Shown here: piece after piece, positions 45,953 through 52,836 of the stretch | How the letters are laid out: the number at the start of each line of letters is the position of its first letter | Numbering within the stretch: position 1 is the first letter of the stretch | Program-made: the position numbers and the translations under genes | Assembly: GCA_030749225.1 (NCBI GenBank) | Contig: JASMKO010000028.1 | Location: forward strand, 1-64,000 | Origin: Verrucomicrobiota bacterium | Lineage (GTDB): Bacteria > Verrucomicrobiota > Verrucomicrobiia > Limisphaerales > UBA1096 | Direction: 5' to 3' | Length of the DNA stretch: 64,000 nt | Notes under the pieces: model-generated | Seen by the model: only the letters and a program-made list of their open reading frames with translations | The model's database searches: none | Told to the model about the DNA's origin: nothing

Positions 45953-46762
45953 GTGCGCGTGCTGGTTGACTTCACCAAGATGAATGGGGCCGGAAACGAT
46001 TTCGTGTTGATAGATAACCGCGAGATTGGCCTCCAGTTGACGACGGAGCAGATTCAAAAAATCTGCCACCGCCAGCGCGGCGTCGGGGCTGACGGCATCC
46101 TGCTCCTGCGCTTGGCCAAGGGCAACGCCGATTTCGGCTGGGACTTTTTCAACCAGGACGGCAGCGAGGGGGAGATGTGTGGCAACGGCGCACGCTGTTT
46201 CGCCCGGTTTGCCCAGCGCCACCTCGACGAGCGAAAGGCGCTTTCGTTCGAGACTCTTGCCGGCGTGATCGAGGCGAGGCTAGACAGCGAGAGCGTCACG
46301 GTAGGCCTTACGCCGCCGCAAAATTTTCGCATCGGCGACCGCATAGGCACCTCATCCGGGGAGCTTGAAATCCACTCGGTGAATACCGGCGTGCCGCACG
46401 CAGTACTATTCGTCGACGACGCTGACACGGCGATGGTCTCCGAACTGGGCCGTGAGATCCGGCATCATGACCATTACGCGCCATCTGGCACGAACGTGAA
46501 CTTTGTGCAGCGCAACGGCGACGGCTCGATCCGTGTACGCACCTACGAGCGTGGTGTCGGCGAGACGCTCGCGTGCGGCACCGCAGCCGCAGCGGCGGCG
46601 CTCATCACGGCCAAGCTGGACGAGTGCGGCTCTCCGTTGAGCGTGCGCGTGCTCGGCGGTGACGACCTAGCCGTGGCATTCGAGCGGGACGGCGACGCAT
46701 TCGCCAATGTGCAGCTCACCGGCCCGGCGGAGTTCGTTTATAGCGGCCAGATCGAGATCTGA
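45953..46762 (+). CDS. dapF: Diaminopimelate epimerase
   Basis: This converts LL- to meso-diaminopimelate for lysine and peptidoglycan synthesis. Both catalytic cysteines are present: GEMCGNGARC and ETLACGTAAAA. Other conserved parts are DFTKMNGAGNDFVLIDN, HRQRGVGADGIL, and NTGVPHAVLFV. The 269-aa length is normal. The start is GTG at 45953, with a second GTG 6 bp further as an alternative. A palindrome copy is read as RLAKG. It follows a peptidoglycan hydrolase gene, so the pair shares a cell-wall theme. Confidence 0.93.
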   Translation: MRVLVDFTKMNGAGNDFVLIDNREIGLQLTTEQIQKICHRQRGVGADGILLLRLAKGNADFGWDFFNQDGSEGEMCGNGARCFARFAQRHLDERKALSFETLAGVIEARLDSESVTVGLTPPQNFRIGDRIGTSSGELEIHSVNTGVPHAVLFVDDADTAMVSELGREIRHHDHYAPSGTNVNFVQRNGDGSIRVRTYERGVGETLACGTAAAAAALITAKLDECGSPLSVRVLGGDDLAVAFERDGDAFANVQLTGPAEFVYSGQIEI

Positions 46763-47101
46763 ACGGCCAACTAGCCGCCAAGCATGGACACGCCTCGACT
46801 GATCTGCATGGTGCGGGACGCACGAGGGATTCGTCCGCTCATGCAGGATGAGCGCGAATGCGTCACCGGATTTTCCTGTTCGGCGAAGGCTTTGGCGACA
46901 TGATCTGCCTATTGCCAACCGTGCGGAAAACGGCCGAGCAAATGAACAAGCGGCTTGATGCCTGGACACGCCGGCCGGAAGTGTTTGGGAATCATCCAAT
47001 GCTCAATCCCGAGCGCATATGCTGCCTGCCGACGGTCGACCAAGTGCTGGAGGCAGCCACGAGCTTTCTTCGCGACAGACCGTAGAAGTGGCTTCGCTTG
47101 G
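46763..47101. other. Intergenic region without a confident gene
   Basis: The gap of about 340 bp after dapF holds only a 75-aa plus-strand ORF (46858-47085, MRHRIFLFGEGFGDMICLLPTV...) with no recognisable family, and a short 39-codon frame from 46783. Neither has a clear ribosome-binding site. They could be a small hypothetical gene or remnants. Confidence 0.5.
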
Positions 47102-47104
47102 CCA

Positions 47105-47136
47105 CAAAAAACAGGCCTCCACAAGAGGGAGCCTGT
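47105..47136 (-). terminator. Intrinsic terminator
   Basis: On the minus strand ACAGGCTCC-CTCTTGT-GGAGGCCTGT folds into a stem with one bulge and is followed by TTTTTTG. It starts about 28 bp past the stop of the secreted-protein gene at 47165. Confidence 0.75.
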
Positions 47137-47164
47137 CATGCCGCAAAAGGTTTTAGTGCGTTGT

Positions 47165-47668
47165 TTACTTCTTCGCTTGCTTGCGCTTGAACTCGAGGCT
47201 CAAATCGGAGAAGTCGCCCACGTTGCCAGAGGCGTCGACCTGAAAGATTTGTGCCTCGATATTGTTCTGGTCGATCTTGCGGAATGCCACGGCGTAGCCG
47301 CGGATCTCGCCAGAGTCGGACTTGCTCTCCAGTTTCACCATCGGCATCTCGTCTTTCGGCCCCCAAGTTCCCTTGCTTTTCCTACCCCGGGAATCGTAGC
47401 CAACCTGCTCGATCTCATCCGTGTCCGGGTTCACGGCGATCAGGCTGTACGACTCATTGTCACTGGACTTAAATCGGGCAGCCACTACGCGATCCTTGAT
47501 CACCCAACTGTAGGCGAGAGTGAGCGCGGTGCCATCGTCCGTTTCTGCCTGCCAACTGCCGATCAACCAATCGGTGCCGGCCTCGGCGATTCTGTCCGCA
47601 AGCGACACCTGTGCCTGGGCGCTGAATATCATTCCAACTATGGCGAATAGGATCAGTAACTTTTTCAT
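47165..47668 (-). CDS. Secreted protein, lipocalin-like appearance, unknown function
   Basis: The ATG at 47668 (MKKLLILFAIVGMIFSAQAQV) gives a standard signal peptide. The mature part, about 145 aa, is beta-rich: DWLIGSWQAETDDGTALTLAYSWVIKDRVVAARF, SYSLIAVNPDTDEIEQVGYDSRGRKSKGTWG. The opening W-IGSW pattern and regular strands recall small lipocalin-like or DUF1579-type secreted proteins of Planctomycetes, but I cannot confirm a family. It has its own terminator downstream. Confidence 0.75.
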   Translation of the reverse strand: MKKLLILFAIVGMIFSAQAQVSLADRIAEAGTDWLIGSWQAETDDGTALTLAYSWVIKDRVVAARFKSSDNESYSLIAVNPDTDEIEQVGYDSRGRKSKGTWGPKDEMPMVKLESKSDSGEIRGYAVAFRKIDQNNIEAQIFQVDASGNVGDFSDLSLEFKRKQAKK

Positions 47669-47744
47669 GATAATCTGGTTCATTTAATGCGTTTAACCGA
47701 CGGAAGTTCTTTGGCACTTCGGTCGAGCCGTCCAGATTGAACGC

Positions 47745-48140
47745 TTGGCCAAGCCAGCGCAAGCCAAAACAACAAGACCCGACTCCGCTCGACGGCACCA
47801 GGCGACCTTGACTTTTGCGGAGCGAGCGCGAAGGTTCAGCCCCGGCGTGAGAGCCTTATTCAGGATTTTCAAACGACCCGGCGAGCGGATGCACGAGATG
47901 CACGAATTTGCCCCGACCGACGATGTCGTCGAAAAGATCGCAAGGCTGGCGTCGGAAACCACCGGCCAGCCGGCCGATGCCGCGTCCATCACGCGAGCCC
48001 AGGATCGTCGCACCCGCAACCGAACCGGCGTATTCGATGCCGTGGCGTATCAGCGTGCCAAGGCGGCCAAGCACTTGGCCAAGCGGCCGCTACCCGACGA
48101 CAGCCCGGCGTGGTTCGATCCCCAACTCCCCGTGAGTTGA
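47745..48140 (+). CDS. Hypothetical basic protein
   Basis: This 131-aa frame begins at a TTG that is itself part of a copy of the dispersed palindrome (ttggccaagcc); an ATG at 47889 (MHEMHEFAPTDDVVEKIARL) would give 83 aa. The protein is Arg/Lys/Ala-rich, with no helices or signal peptide. The last part (AKAAKHLAKRPLPDDSPAWFDPQLPVS) contains another palindrome copy. Its stop abuts the stop of the convergent sulfatase exactly, which supports a real gene, but no family is recognised. Confidence 0.45.
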   Translation: MAKPAQAKTTRPDSARRHQATLTFAERARRFSPGVRALFRIFKRPGERMHEMHEFAPTDDVVEKIARLASETTGQPADAASITRAQDRRTRNRTGVFDAVAYQRAKAAKHLAKRPLPDDSPAWFDPQLPVS

Positions 48141-49643
48141 TCAGCGGCTGCGGCCGTTGTCCCGGATTTCCTCGAGCCGCGCCGTCAGCCTCCCGACCAA
48201 ATTCGGCTTGGCCTTGGCCAAGTCGTTACGCTCACCCAGGTCACTCGATAGGTCAAACAGCCGGTACGGCTTGGCAAACGGCTTTCCCTTCGGTGCCTCG
48301 CGTCCACCGGAGCCGTTGCCGGCGATCAGTTTCCATTTACCACTGCGCAGCGCAAACATGCCACTGGCACTGTGATGAATCACCGGCGCGCGCAGGTTGC
48401 CCCAGTCGCCGCCTTGGAACAGCGGCAGCCAACTGAAGCTGTCCTCGGCCGAGTCGTCCGGCAGCTTGGCCCCGGTGAGCTCGGCGCAGGTGGCAAACAG
48501 ATCCACGTGAGCCGTGGGTTTGTCACAAGTTGACCCAGCCGCGATCACTCCCGGCCAACGCGCGAAGAACGGCACGCGATGGCCGGCTTCCCACACGTCC
48601 GCCTTGGTGCCGCGCAGATCACCATTGGCAGTGTGATGTTTTTCATTGTACGCCTGCACCGTTGGGTCGCTGACATGATCATCCTTTTCATCAGCGCCAC
48701 GCCGGTACATGAAGGATCCGTTGTCGCTGGTGTAAATAAGCAGCGTGTTTTTTCCAATGCCCGCCTCGCGAATCGCCTGCATCACCTGTCCCACCGTCCA
48801 GTCAACCTGCATCACAAAGTCGCCGTACAAGCCAATCCCCGACTTGCCGATGAACCGCGAGTGCGGCTGCACTGGCTTGTGCGGCGCAGTCAGCGGAAAG
48901 TAGAGAAAAAACGGCTGATCTTTTTTGGCGCGCTCACGAATGACGTGGGTCGCCCGACGCGTAAGGTCATCGAGGCAGTCATCCATCACCAAGCCGGGCT
49001 GGCGTGGCCCGCGACGCAGAAAACCGGGGAACTTGACCGCCGGCTGGTCGATCGTCGGCGGCTCAATGACACGGCCGTTCTCGATGTAGACATATGGCGG
49101 GAAGTCAAGCGATGCCGGGATGATGAACGAGTCATTAAAGCCGTGCTCATTCGGCCCGTCGGTGACCGGCTTGGCATAGTCAATCTTCCCATCGGCGCCC
49201 TTCTGGAAACCCAACCCCAGGTGCCACTTGCCAACCACGCTGGTGTGATAGCCCTCGGCGCGCAACATCCCGGCAACCGTCAACCGTCCCGGCTCCAGCA
49301 GCGGCGTACTGTAGCCGTTGAGCACCCCGCGCTTCAGCCGCGAGCGCCAGCAATACCGGCCGGTCAACACCCCGTATCGCGTCGGCGTGCAGACCGCAGA
49401 CGGCGAGTGGGCGTCGGTGAAGGTCATACCCTGCTTGGCCAAGCGGTTGAGATTTGGCGTTGGCACCCTGGATCGGGAGTTCAGTGCCTGCACATCGCCG
49501 TAGCCCATGTCATCGGCGAGCACAAATACGATATTCGGCTTGGCCGCGAACGCCGCTTGGCCAAGCGCCACCGCCATCGTTACCATGGCAGCCCCCATGC
49601 CCAATCGATGCCAAACGGGTTGAAAGAGATCTCTTGATTTCAT
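48141..49643 (-). CDS. Secreted formylglycine-dependent sulfatase
   Basis: From the ATG at 49643 (MKSRDLFQPVWHRLGMGAAMVTMAVALGQAAFA) this 500-aa protein has a signal peptide and the sulfatase core: IVFVLADDMGYGD, formylglycine site CTPTRYGVLTGRY, VVGKWHLG, YTSDNGSF, and the basic KADVWEAGHRVPF. It resembles N-sulfoglucosamine/arylsulfatase-type enzymes acting on sulfated glycans. It is distinct from the sulfatase at 43.9 kb (different spacing and tail). Five perfect palindrome copies lie in or just upstream of it. Two operator-like palindromes lie 54-102 bp upstream. Confidence 0.92.
   Translation of the reverse strand: MKSRDLFQPVWHRLGMGAAMVTMAVALGQAAFAAKPNIVFVLADDMGYGDVQALNSRSRVPTPNLNRLAKQGMTFTDAHSPSAVCTPTRYGVLTGRYCWRSRLKRGVLNGYSTPLLEPGRLTVAGMLRAEGYHTSVVGKWHLGLGFQKGADGKIDYAKPVTDGPNEHGFNDSFIIPASLDFPPYVYIENGRVIEPPTIDQPAVKFPGFLRRGPRQPGLVMDDCLDDLTRRATHVIRERAKKDQPFFLYFPLTAPHKPVQPHSRFIGKSGIGLYGDFVMQVDWTVGQVMQAIREAGIGKNTLLIYTSDNGSFMYRRGADEKDDHVSDPTVQAYNEKHHTANGDLRGTKADVWEAGHRVPFFARWPGVIAAGSTCDKPTAHVDLFATCAELTGAKLPDDSAEDSFSWLPLFQGGDWGNLRAPVIHHSASGMFALRSGKWKLIAGNGSGGREAPKGKPFAKPYRLFDLSSDLGERNDLAKAKPNLVGRLTARLEEIRDNGRSR
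49554..49567. repeat. Dispersed palindrome, 14-bp copy in a signal peptide
   Basis: CGCTTGGCCAAGCG encodes ALGQAA in the sulfatase signal peptide. It is one of several copies placed in weakly constrained sequence. Confidence 0.85.
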
Positions 49644-49674
49644 GAAAGCCCAGCAGTCTACGGCTAGTGAGCCG

Positions 49675-49685
49675 CTTGGCCAAGC
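49675..49685. repeat. Dispersed palindrome, intergenic copy
   Basis: CTTGGCCAAGC lies 31 bp upstream of the sulfatase ATG, between that gene and the paired palindromes at 49697-49745. Confidence 0.85.
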
Positions 49686-49696
49686 CACCTGTAGTC

Positions 49697-49745
49697 TGGG
49701 GAATATTCCCCACATACGATTGTGCAAAATGGGAAATAATTCCCA
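49697..49745. promoter_or_regulatory. Two operator-like palindromes 33 bp apart
   Basis: TGGGGAATATTCCCCA (49697-49712) is a perfect 16-bp palindrome. TGGGAAATAATTCCCA (49730-49745) shares the same TGGGAA...TTCCCA arms. Their centres are 33 bp apart, about three helical turns, so dimers would bind the same face. They sit between the sulfatase (minus) and the Lys-rich secreted gene (plus), so either or both could be controlled. No regulator is adjacent. Confidence 0.6.
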
Positions 49746-49831
49746 ATAACACGGCTTTTTCACCAAAAGTTCAACTAATTTATTATGAGCTAAACAGCTA
49801 ATTTAAAGTTACTTAAAGATTATAACAAAAT

Positions 49832-49847
49832 TGGCACACAGACTGCG
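49832..49847 (+). promoter_or_regulatory. Sigma-54-like -24/-12 promoter
   Basis: TGGCACACAGACTGCG carries the GG-N10-GC arrangement of a sigma-54 promoter and matches TGGCAC-N5-TTGC at all but one of the conserved bases (C for T). It lies 68 bp before the ATG at 49915, leaving a leader of about 58 nt if transcription starts about 12 bases downstream. Confidence 0.5.
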
Positions 49848-49863
49848 TATCAATCTGACGGAT

Positions 49864-49884
49864 GGCGAGGGGGTCTCGCCTTTT
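49864..49884 (+). terminator. Leader hairpin with short U-tract (possible attenuator)
   Basis: GGCGAG-GGGGT-CTCGCC forms a 6-bp stem and is followed by TTTT, 30 bp before the ATG at 49915. It could be a weak terminator or an RNA-stability element in the leader. Confidence 0.45.
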
Positions 49885-49914
49885 AATTGGTAAAAAACTG
49901 AAAGAAAACAGATC

Positions 49915-50487
49915 ATGAAAATTAAAACATTAGTGATTGTGAGTGCCATCGGCATCGCGTTGGTAACGCCAGAGTCATTGCAGGCACAGGCGAAACCAAA
50001 GCCGGTCAAGCCGGATGCTGGAGATATCAAGGAGGACGGCAAGGAACGCCCGAAAATCGATGTTGCAAAAATCAAGGAACGCCTCAAGGCCGCCTTCGAC
50101 AAGCGCAAAAAGAAACGTGGCGACGCCAAGAAGGAAGGTCACAAAGTAGGTGGCAAGAAGGGTCACAAGGGTGGCGGCGCGTTCGGCAAGCTGGTTCGTG
50201 ACGACGAGAAAATCAAGGAACTGCGCGACGCGTTCCACACGGCCGCCAAGGAACAGCACGCCAAAGTCAAGGACCTCCACAAACAGCTCAAGGATGCCTC
50301 CGATGAGGACAAGGATGGCCTTCGCGAGCAGCTAAAGGGCATGCGAACCGAATGGGTCGAGAACATGAAGGGCAACCGCGAGGAGGTGCGCGCCCGGATC
50401 AAGGAGATCCGCGAGGAGTTCAAGAACAAGCGTGACGAAGTCATCGACGCCAACGACGATGATGGCAACGACGATCCGGGCGAATAA
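49915..50487 (+). CDS. Secreted Lys/Glu-rich helical protein, unknown function
   Basis: This 190-aa protein has a signal peptide (MKIKTLVIVSAIGIALVTPESLQAQA), then a very basic Gly/Lys/His region (about 58-90, DKRKKKRGDAKKEGHKVGGKKGHKGGGAFGK). A long charged helix, likely a coiled coil, follows (EKIKELRDAFHTAAKEQHAKVKDLHKQLKDASDEDKDGL...), then an acidic end (DANDDDGNDDPGE). I know no family. The gene has a candidate sigma-54 promoter, a leader hairpin and a strong terminator, which suggests a regulated, well-expressed single gene. Confidence 0.75.
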   Translation: MKIKTLVIVSAIGIALVTPESLQAQAKPKPVKPDAGDIKEDGKERPKIDVAKIKERLKAAFDKRKKKRGDAKKEGHKVGGKKGHKGGGAFGKLVRDDEKIKELRDAFHTAAKEQHAKVKDLHKQLKDASDEDKDGLREQLKGMRTEWVENMKGNREEVRARIKEIREEFKNKRDEVIDANDDDGNDDPGE

Positions 50488-50513
50488 GCCTAGGCACAGT
50501 TGACACTTAACGG

Positions 50514-50543
50514 CAGGCAGCGGAAACGCTGCCTGTTTTTTTT
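50514..50543 (+). terminator. Strong intrinsic terminator
   Basis: CAGGCAGCG-GAAA-CGCTGCCTG is a perfect 9-bp stem closed by a GAAA tetraloop and followed by eight T residues, 26 bp past the stop of the Lys-rich secreted gene. Confidence 0.92.
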
Positions 50544-50593
50544 ACCCACTTGGCCCACCGCACCGCCAGGCGTACACTCACGGCACAACGGCC

Positions 50594-51436
50594 ATGGCCG
50601 ACGACTTTACAGACAGCACACTTGTCCTTGTGGCGCACGGCTCAACGCAGAACGCTGATTCAGCCAAGCCGGCTAATCAGCACGCCGACGAACTGCGCGC
50701 TCGTCGATTATTCGCCAAGGTGCGGACTGGCTTCCTAAAGCAGCAACCGGAAATTGGCGGCGTGCTGCAAGGGATCAAGGCCGGGCGCATATTCGTCGTA
50801 CCGCTTTTCATCAGCGAGGGGTACTATACCGGGGAGGTACTGCCCCGAGAACTTGACTTGCTCACGGACGATGACGGGGCGTTTGCGCACATCCGGAAAA
50901 AAGGCGAACAGACCCTCCTCTACTGCAGGCCGATCGGCACGCACACAAGCATGACCGATGCGCTGCTCGCCCGGGCCACGGGCGTCGTGGATCGGCATCC
51001 CTTCCCCCACTGTCCGCCCAAGCGGGATACGACGCTGTTTATTGCCGGGCACGGCACGCCCGAGAATGAAAACTCGCGAACCGCCGTCGAGCAGCAGGCG
51101 GCGTTGATCCGGGCCACGCGCGTGTACGCCAATGTTCACGCGATATTTCTCGAGGAGGAACCTCGCATCGAGTCGTGCATCGAACAGGCCGCCACGCGCA
51201 ACATTGTCATCGTGCCGTTTTTTATCAGCGACGGCCTGCACTCGCGCGAGGATATCCCGATAAAGCTGGGCGAGCCGGAAAAAAGGGTGCAACAGCGCTT
51301 GTCCAACGGCCAGCCCACCTGGGTGAATCCCACCGAGCGACTGGGCAAACGCATCTGGTATTCGGCCAGCATCGGCACCGAGCCGTTCATCGCGGAAGTG
51401 ATCCTCGCACGCGTCCGCGAGGCGGCGGCAGGGTGA
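50594..51436 (+). CDS. CbiX/SirB-type chelatase-like protein
   Basis: This 280-aa protein has two tandem chelatase-type halves. The first contains LVLVAHGSTQNADSA and IFVVPLFISEGYYTGEVLPREL; the second LFIAGHGTPENENSRTAVEQQAAL and NIVIVPFFISDGLHSREDIPIKLG. The AHGS/GHGT histidines and the PLFxxxGxH-like sites are those of sirohydrochlorin cobalt/iron chelatases. Insertion of metal into sirohydrochlorin for siroheme or cobalamin is the likely role, though no other tetrapyrrole genes are near. It abuts the convergent DUF1015 gene with no gap. Confidence 0.85.
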   Translation: MADDFTDSTLVLVAHGSTQNADSAKPANQHADELRARRLFAKVRTGFLKQQPEIGGVLQGIKAGRIFVVPLFISEGYYTGEVLPRELDLLTDDDGAFAHIRKKGEQTLLYCRPIGTHTSMTDALLARATGVVDRHPFPHCPPKRDTTLFIAGHGTPENENSRTAVEQQAALIRATRVYANVHAIFLEEEPRIESCIEQAATRNIVIVPFFISDGLHSREDIPIKLGEPEKRVQQRLSNGQPTWVNPTERLGKRIWYSASIGTEPFIAEVILARVREAAAG

Positions 51437-52654
51437 TCAGCCGATCGGGTGGCAAAACATTCCGTCCCGAAGCTTGGGCTCAAACCAGGTGCTCTTGGGC
51501 GGCATGATGCCGCCGCCATCAGCAATCTTCATCAGGTCCCCGATGCTCGTCGGGGACAGTGAAAACGCGCAGGCGAACTCCCCGCACTCCACAAGCTTTT
51601 CCAACTCGGCTGCACCTCGGATACCGCCGACGAAAGCGATGCGTTTGCTGGTGCGCGGGTCGTCAATGCCGAGCAACGACGCCAACACCTGATCCTGCAG
51701 GATGCTGACGTCGAGCTGCTTGATGGGGTCATCGGGATCGATCGAGCCGACCTTGGGCCGCAATGTGTGCCACCGGCCCTCGAGGTAAAGGCAGATTTCA
51801 TGTTTGCCGACTGGCTTGGCTTGGCCGCTCTCCCCGATATCGAACGCTTGGCCAAGCGCAGCTAGGAACTCGTCCGCAGAGTGGCCGTTCAAATCGCGCA
51901 CGGCTCGGTTGTAGGCCAAGATCTGCACCTGGTCGTGCGGGAAAAGCACGGACAAAAACAGGCTGCTGCTCCCGCCGCCTTCGCGGCTCTTGGCCACCCT
52001 TGACGCGGCGGCGCTGCGATGATGCCCATCGGCAATGTAAAGGTTTGGGATGGAATCGAACCGACTCTCGATCAAGCTTGTGTCCTCTCCTGATGCCACC
52101 GTCCACGACGAGTGCCGGACGCCGTCGGGCGCAGTGAAATCGATGTCCGGCTGGCCGCCGGTGACGCGGTTGAGCACCCCGTCCAGCACAGCGTCAGCCG
52201 GATAGGTCAGGAACACCGGTCCGGTCTGGGCATCGAGCACCTCAAGGTGAGCGACGCGGTCGTCCTCTTTCTCGGGCCGCGTGAATTCATGTTTGCGAAT
52301 GGTATTCGAGTCGTACTCGGTGCAACTCGCCACCGCCACGAGGCCAAGCTGTCGATGCCCGCCCATGATCTGCCGATAAAGGTAATAGTGCGCCTGGGCG
52401 TCCCGACGCAGCGAGCCCCCGGCGATGAGGCGGTCTAGGTTTTCGCGGGCTTTCGCGTACACGCCCGGGTCGGTGGGATCCGTGCCATCTGGCAGATCGA
52501 TTTCCGGCCGGCTGACATGCAGAAAGCTGTCCGGCCGGCCCTCGGCCATCTGTCGGGCCTCGGCGGCGGACATGACGTCGTAGGGAAGTTCGCAAATGTC
52601 GGCGGCCCGGGCGGGGTCGGGCAAGAGAGCTGGAAAAGGCTTGATGGTCGCCAT
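51437..52654 (-). CDS. DUF1015 family protein
   Basis: From the ATG at 52654 (MATIKPFPALLPDPARAADICELPYDVMSAAEA) this 405-aa protein shows the family features: LPYDVM, YYLYRQ, the highly conserved YIADGHHRSAAASRVA, and the C-terminal GGIMPPKSTWFEPKLRDGMF. The GHHR motif recalls the ParB/SerK fold, so nucleotide binding is possible, but no biochemical role is established in my knowledge. A perfect 14-bp palindrome is read as ALGQAF. The start eight codons upstream in the track is less likely. Confidence 0.85.
   Translation of the reverse strand: MATIKPFPALLPDPARAADICELPYDVMSAAEARQMAEGRPDSFLHVSRPEIDLPDGTDPTDPGVYAKARENLDRLIAGGSLRRDAQAHYYLYRQIMGGHRQLGLVAVASCTEYDSNTIRKHEFTRPEKEDDRVAHLEVLDAQTGPVFLTYPADAVLDGVLNRVTGGQPDIDFTAPDGVRHSSWTVASGEDTSLIESRFDSIPNLYIADGHHRSAAASRVAKSREGGGSSSLFLSVLFPHDQVQILAYNRAVRDLNGHSADEFLAALGQAFDIGESGQAKPVGKHEICLYLEGRWHTLRPKVGSIDPDDPIKQLDVSILQDQVLASLLGIDDPRTSKRIAFVGGIRGAAELEKLVECGEFACAFSLSPTSIGDLMKIADGGGIMPPKSTWFEPKLRDGMFCHPIG
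51845..51858. repeat. Dispersed palindrome, 14-bp copy in DUF1015 gene
   Basis: CGCTTGGCCAAGCG is read on the minus strand as ALGQAF. Confidence 0.85.
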
Positions 52655-52836
52655 CGGCGCGGCACGGTACGGGAGCACTGGAGCAAGCGCGACGAAAAAA
52701 CAAAAACACGCCCCAACTCACTGCATGCGAACAACTTCGATCACTGACTCTCACTCGCCCAGCTGTAGTGAATATCTCTTGCTTGCAAATGCCAATGTTG
52801 CGGAGCCTAATTCCCGCCCTTTTTTATTTGCAATCA

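Noticed and set aside
46858-47085. 75-aa plus-strand ORF after dapF
   Set aside because: No family, no clear start signal; noted as a possible remnant only.
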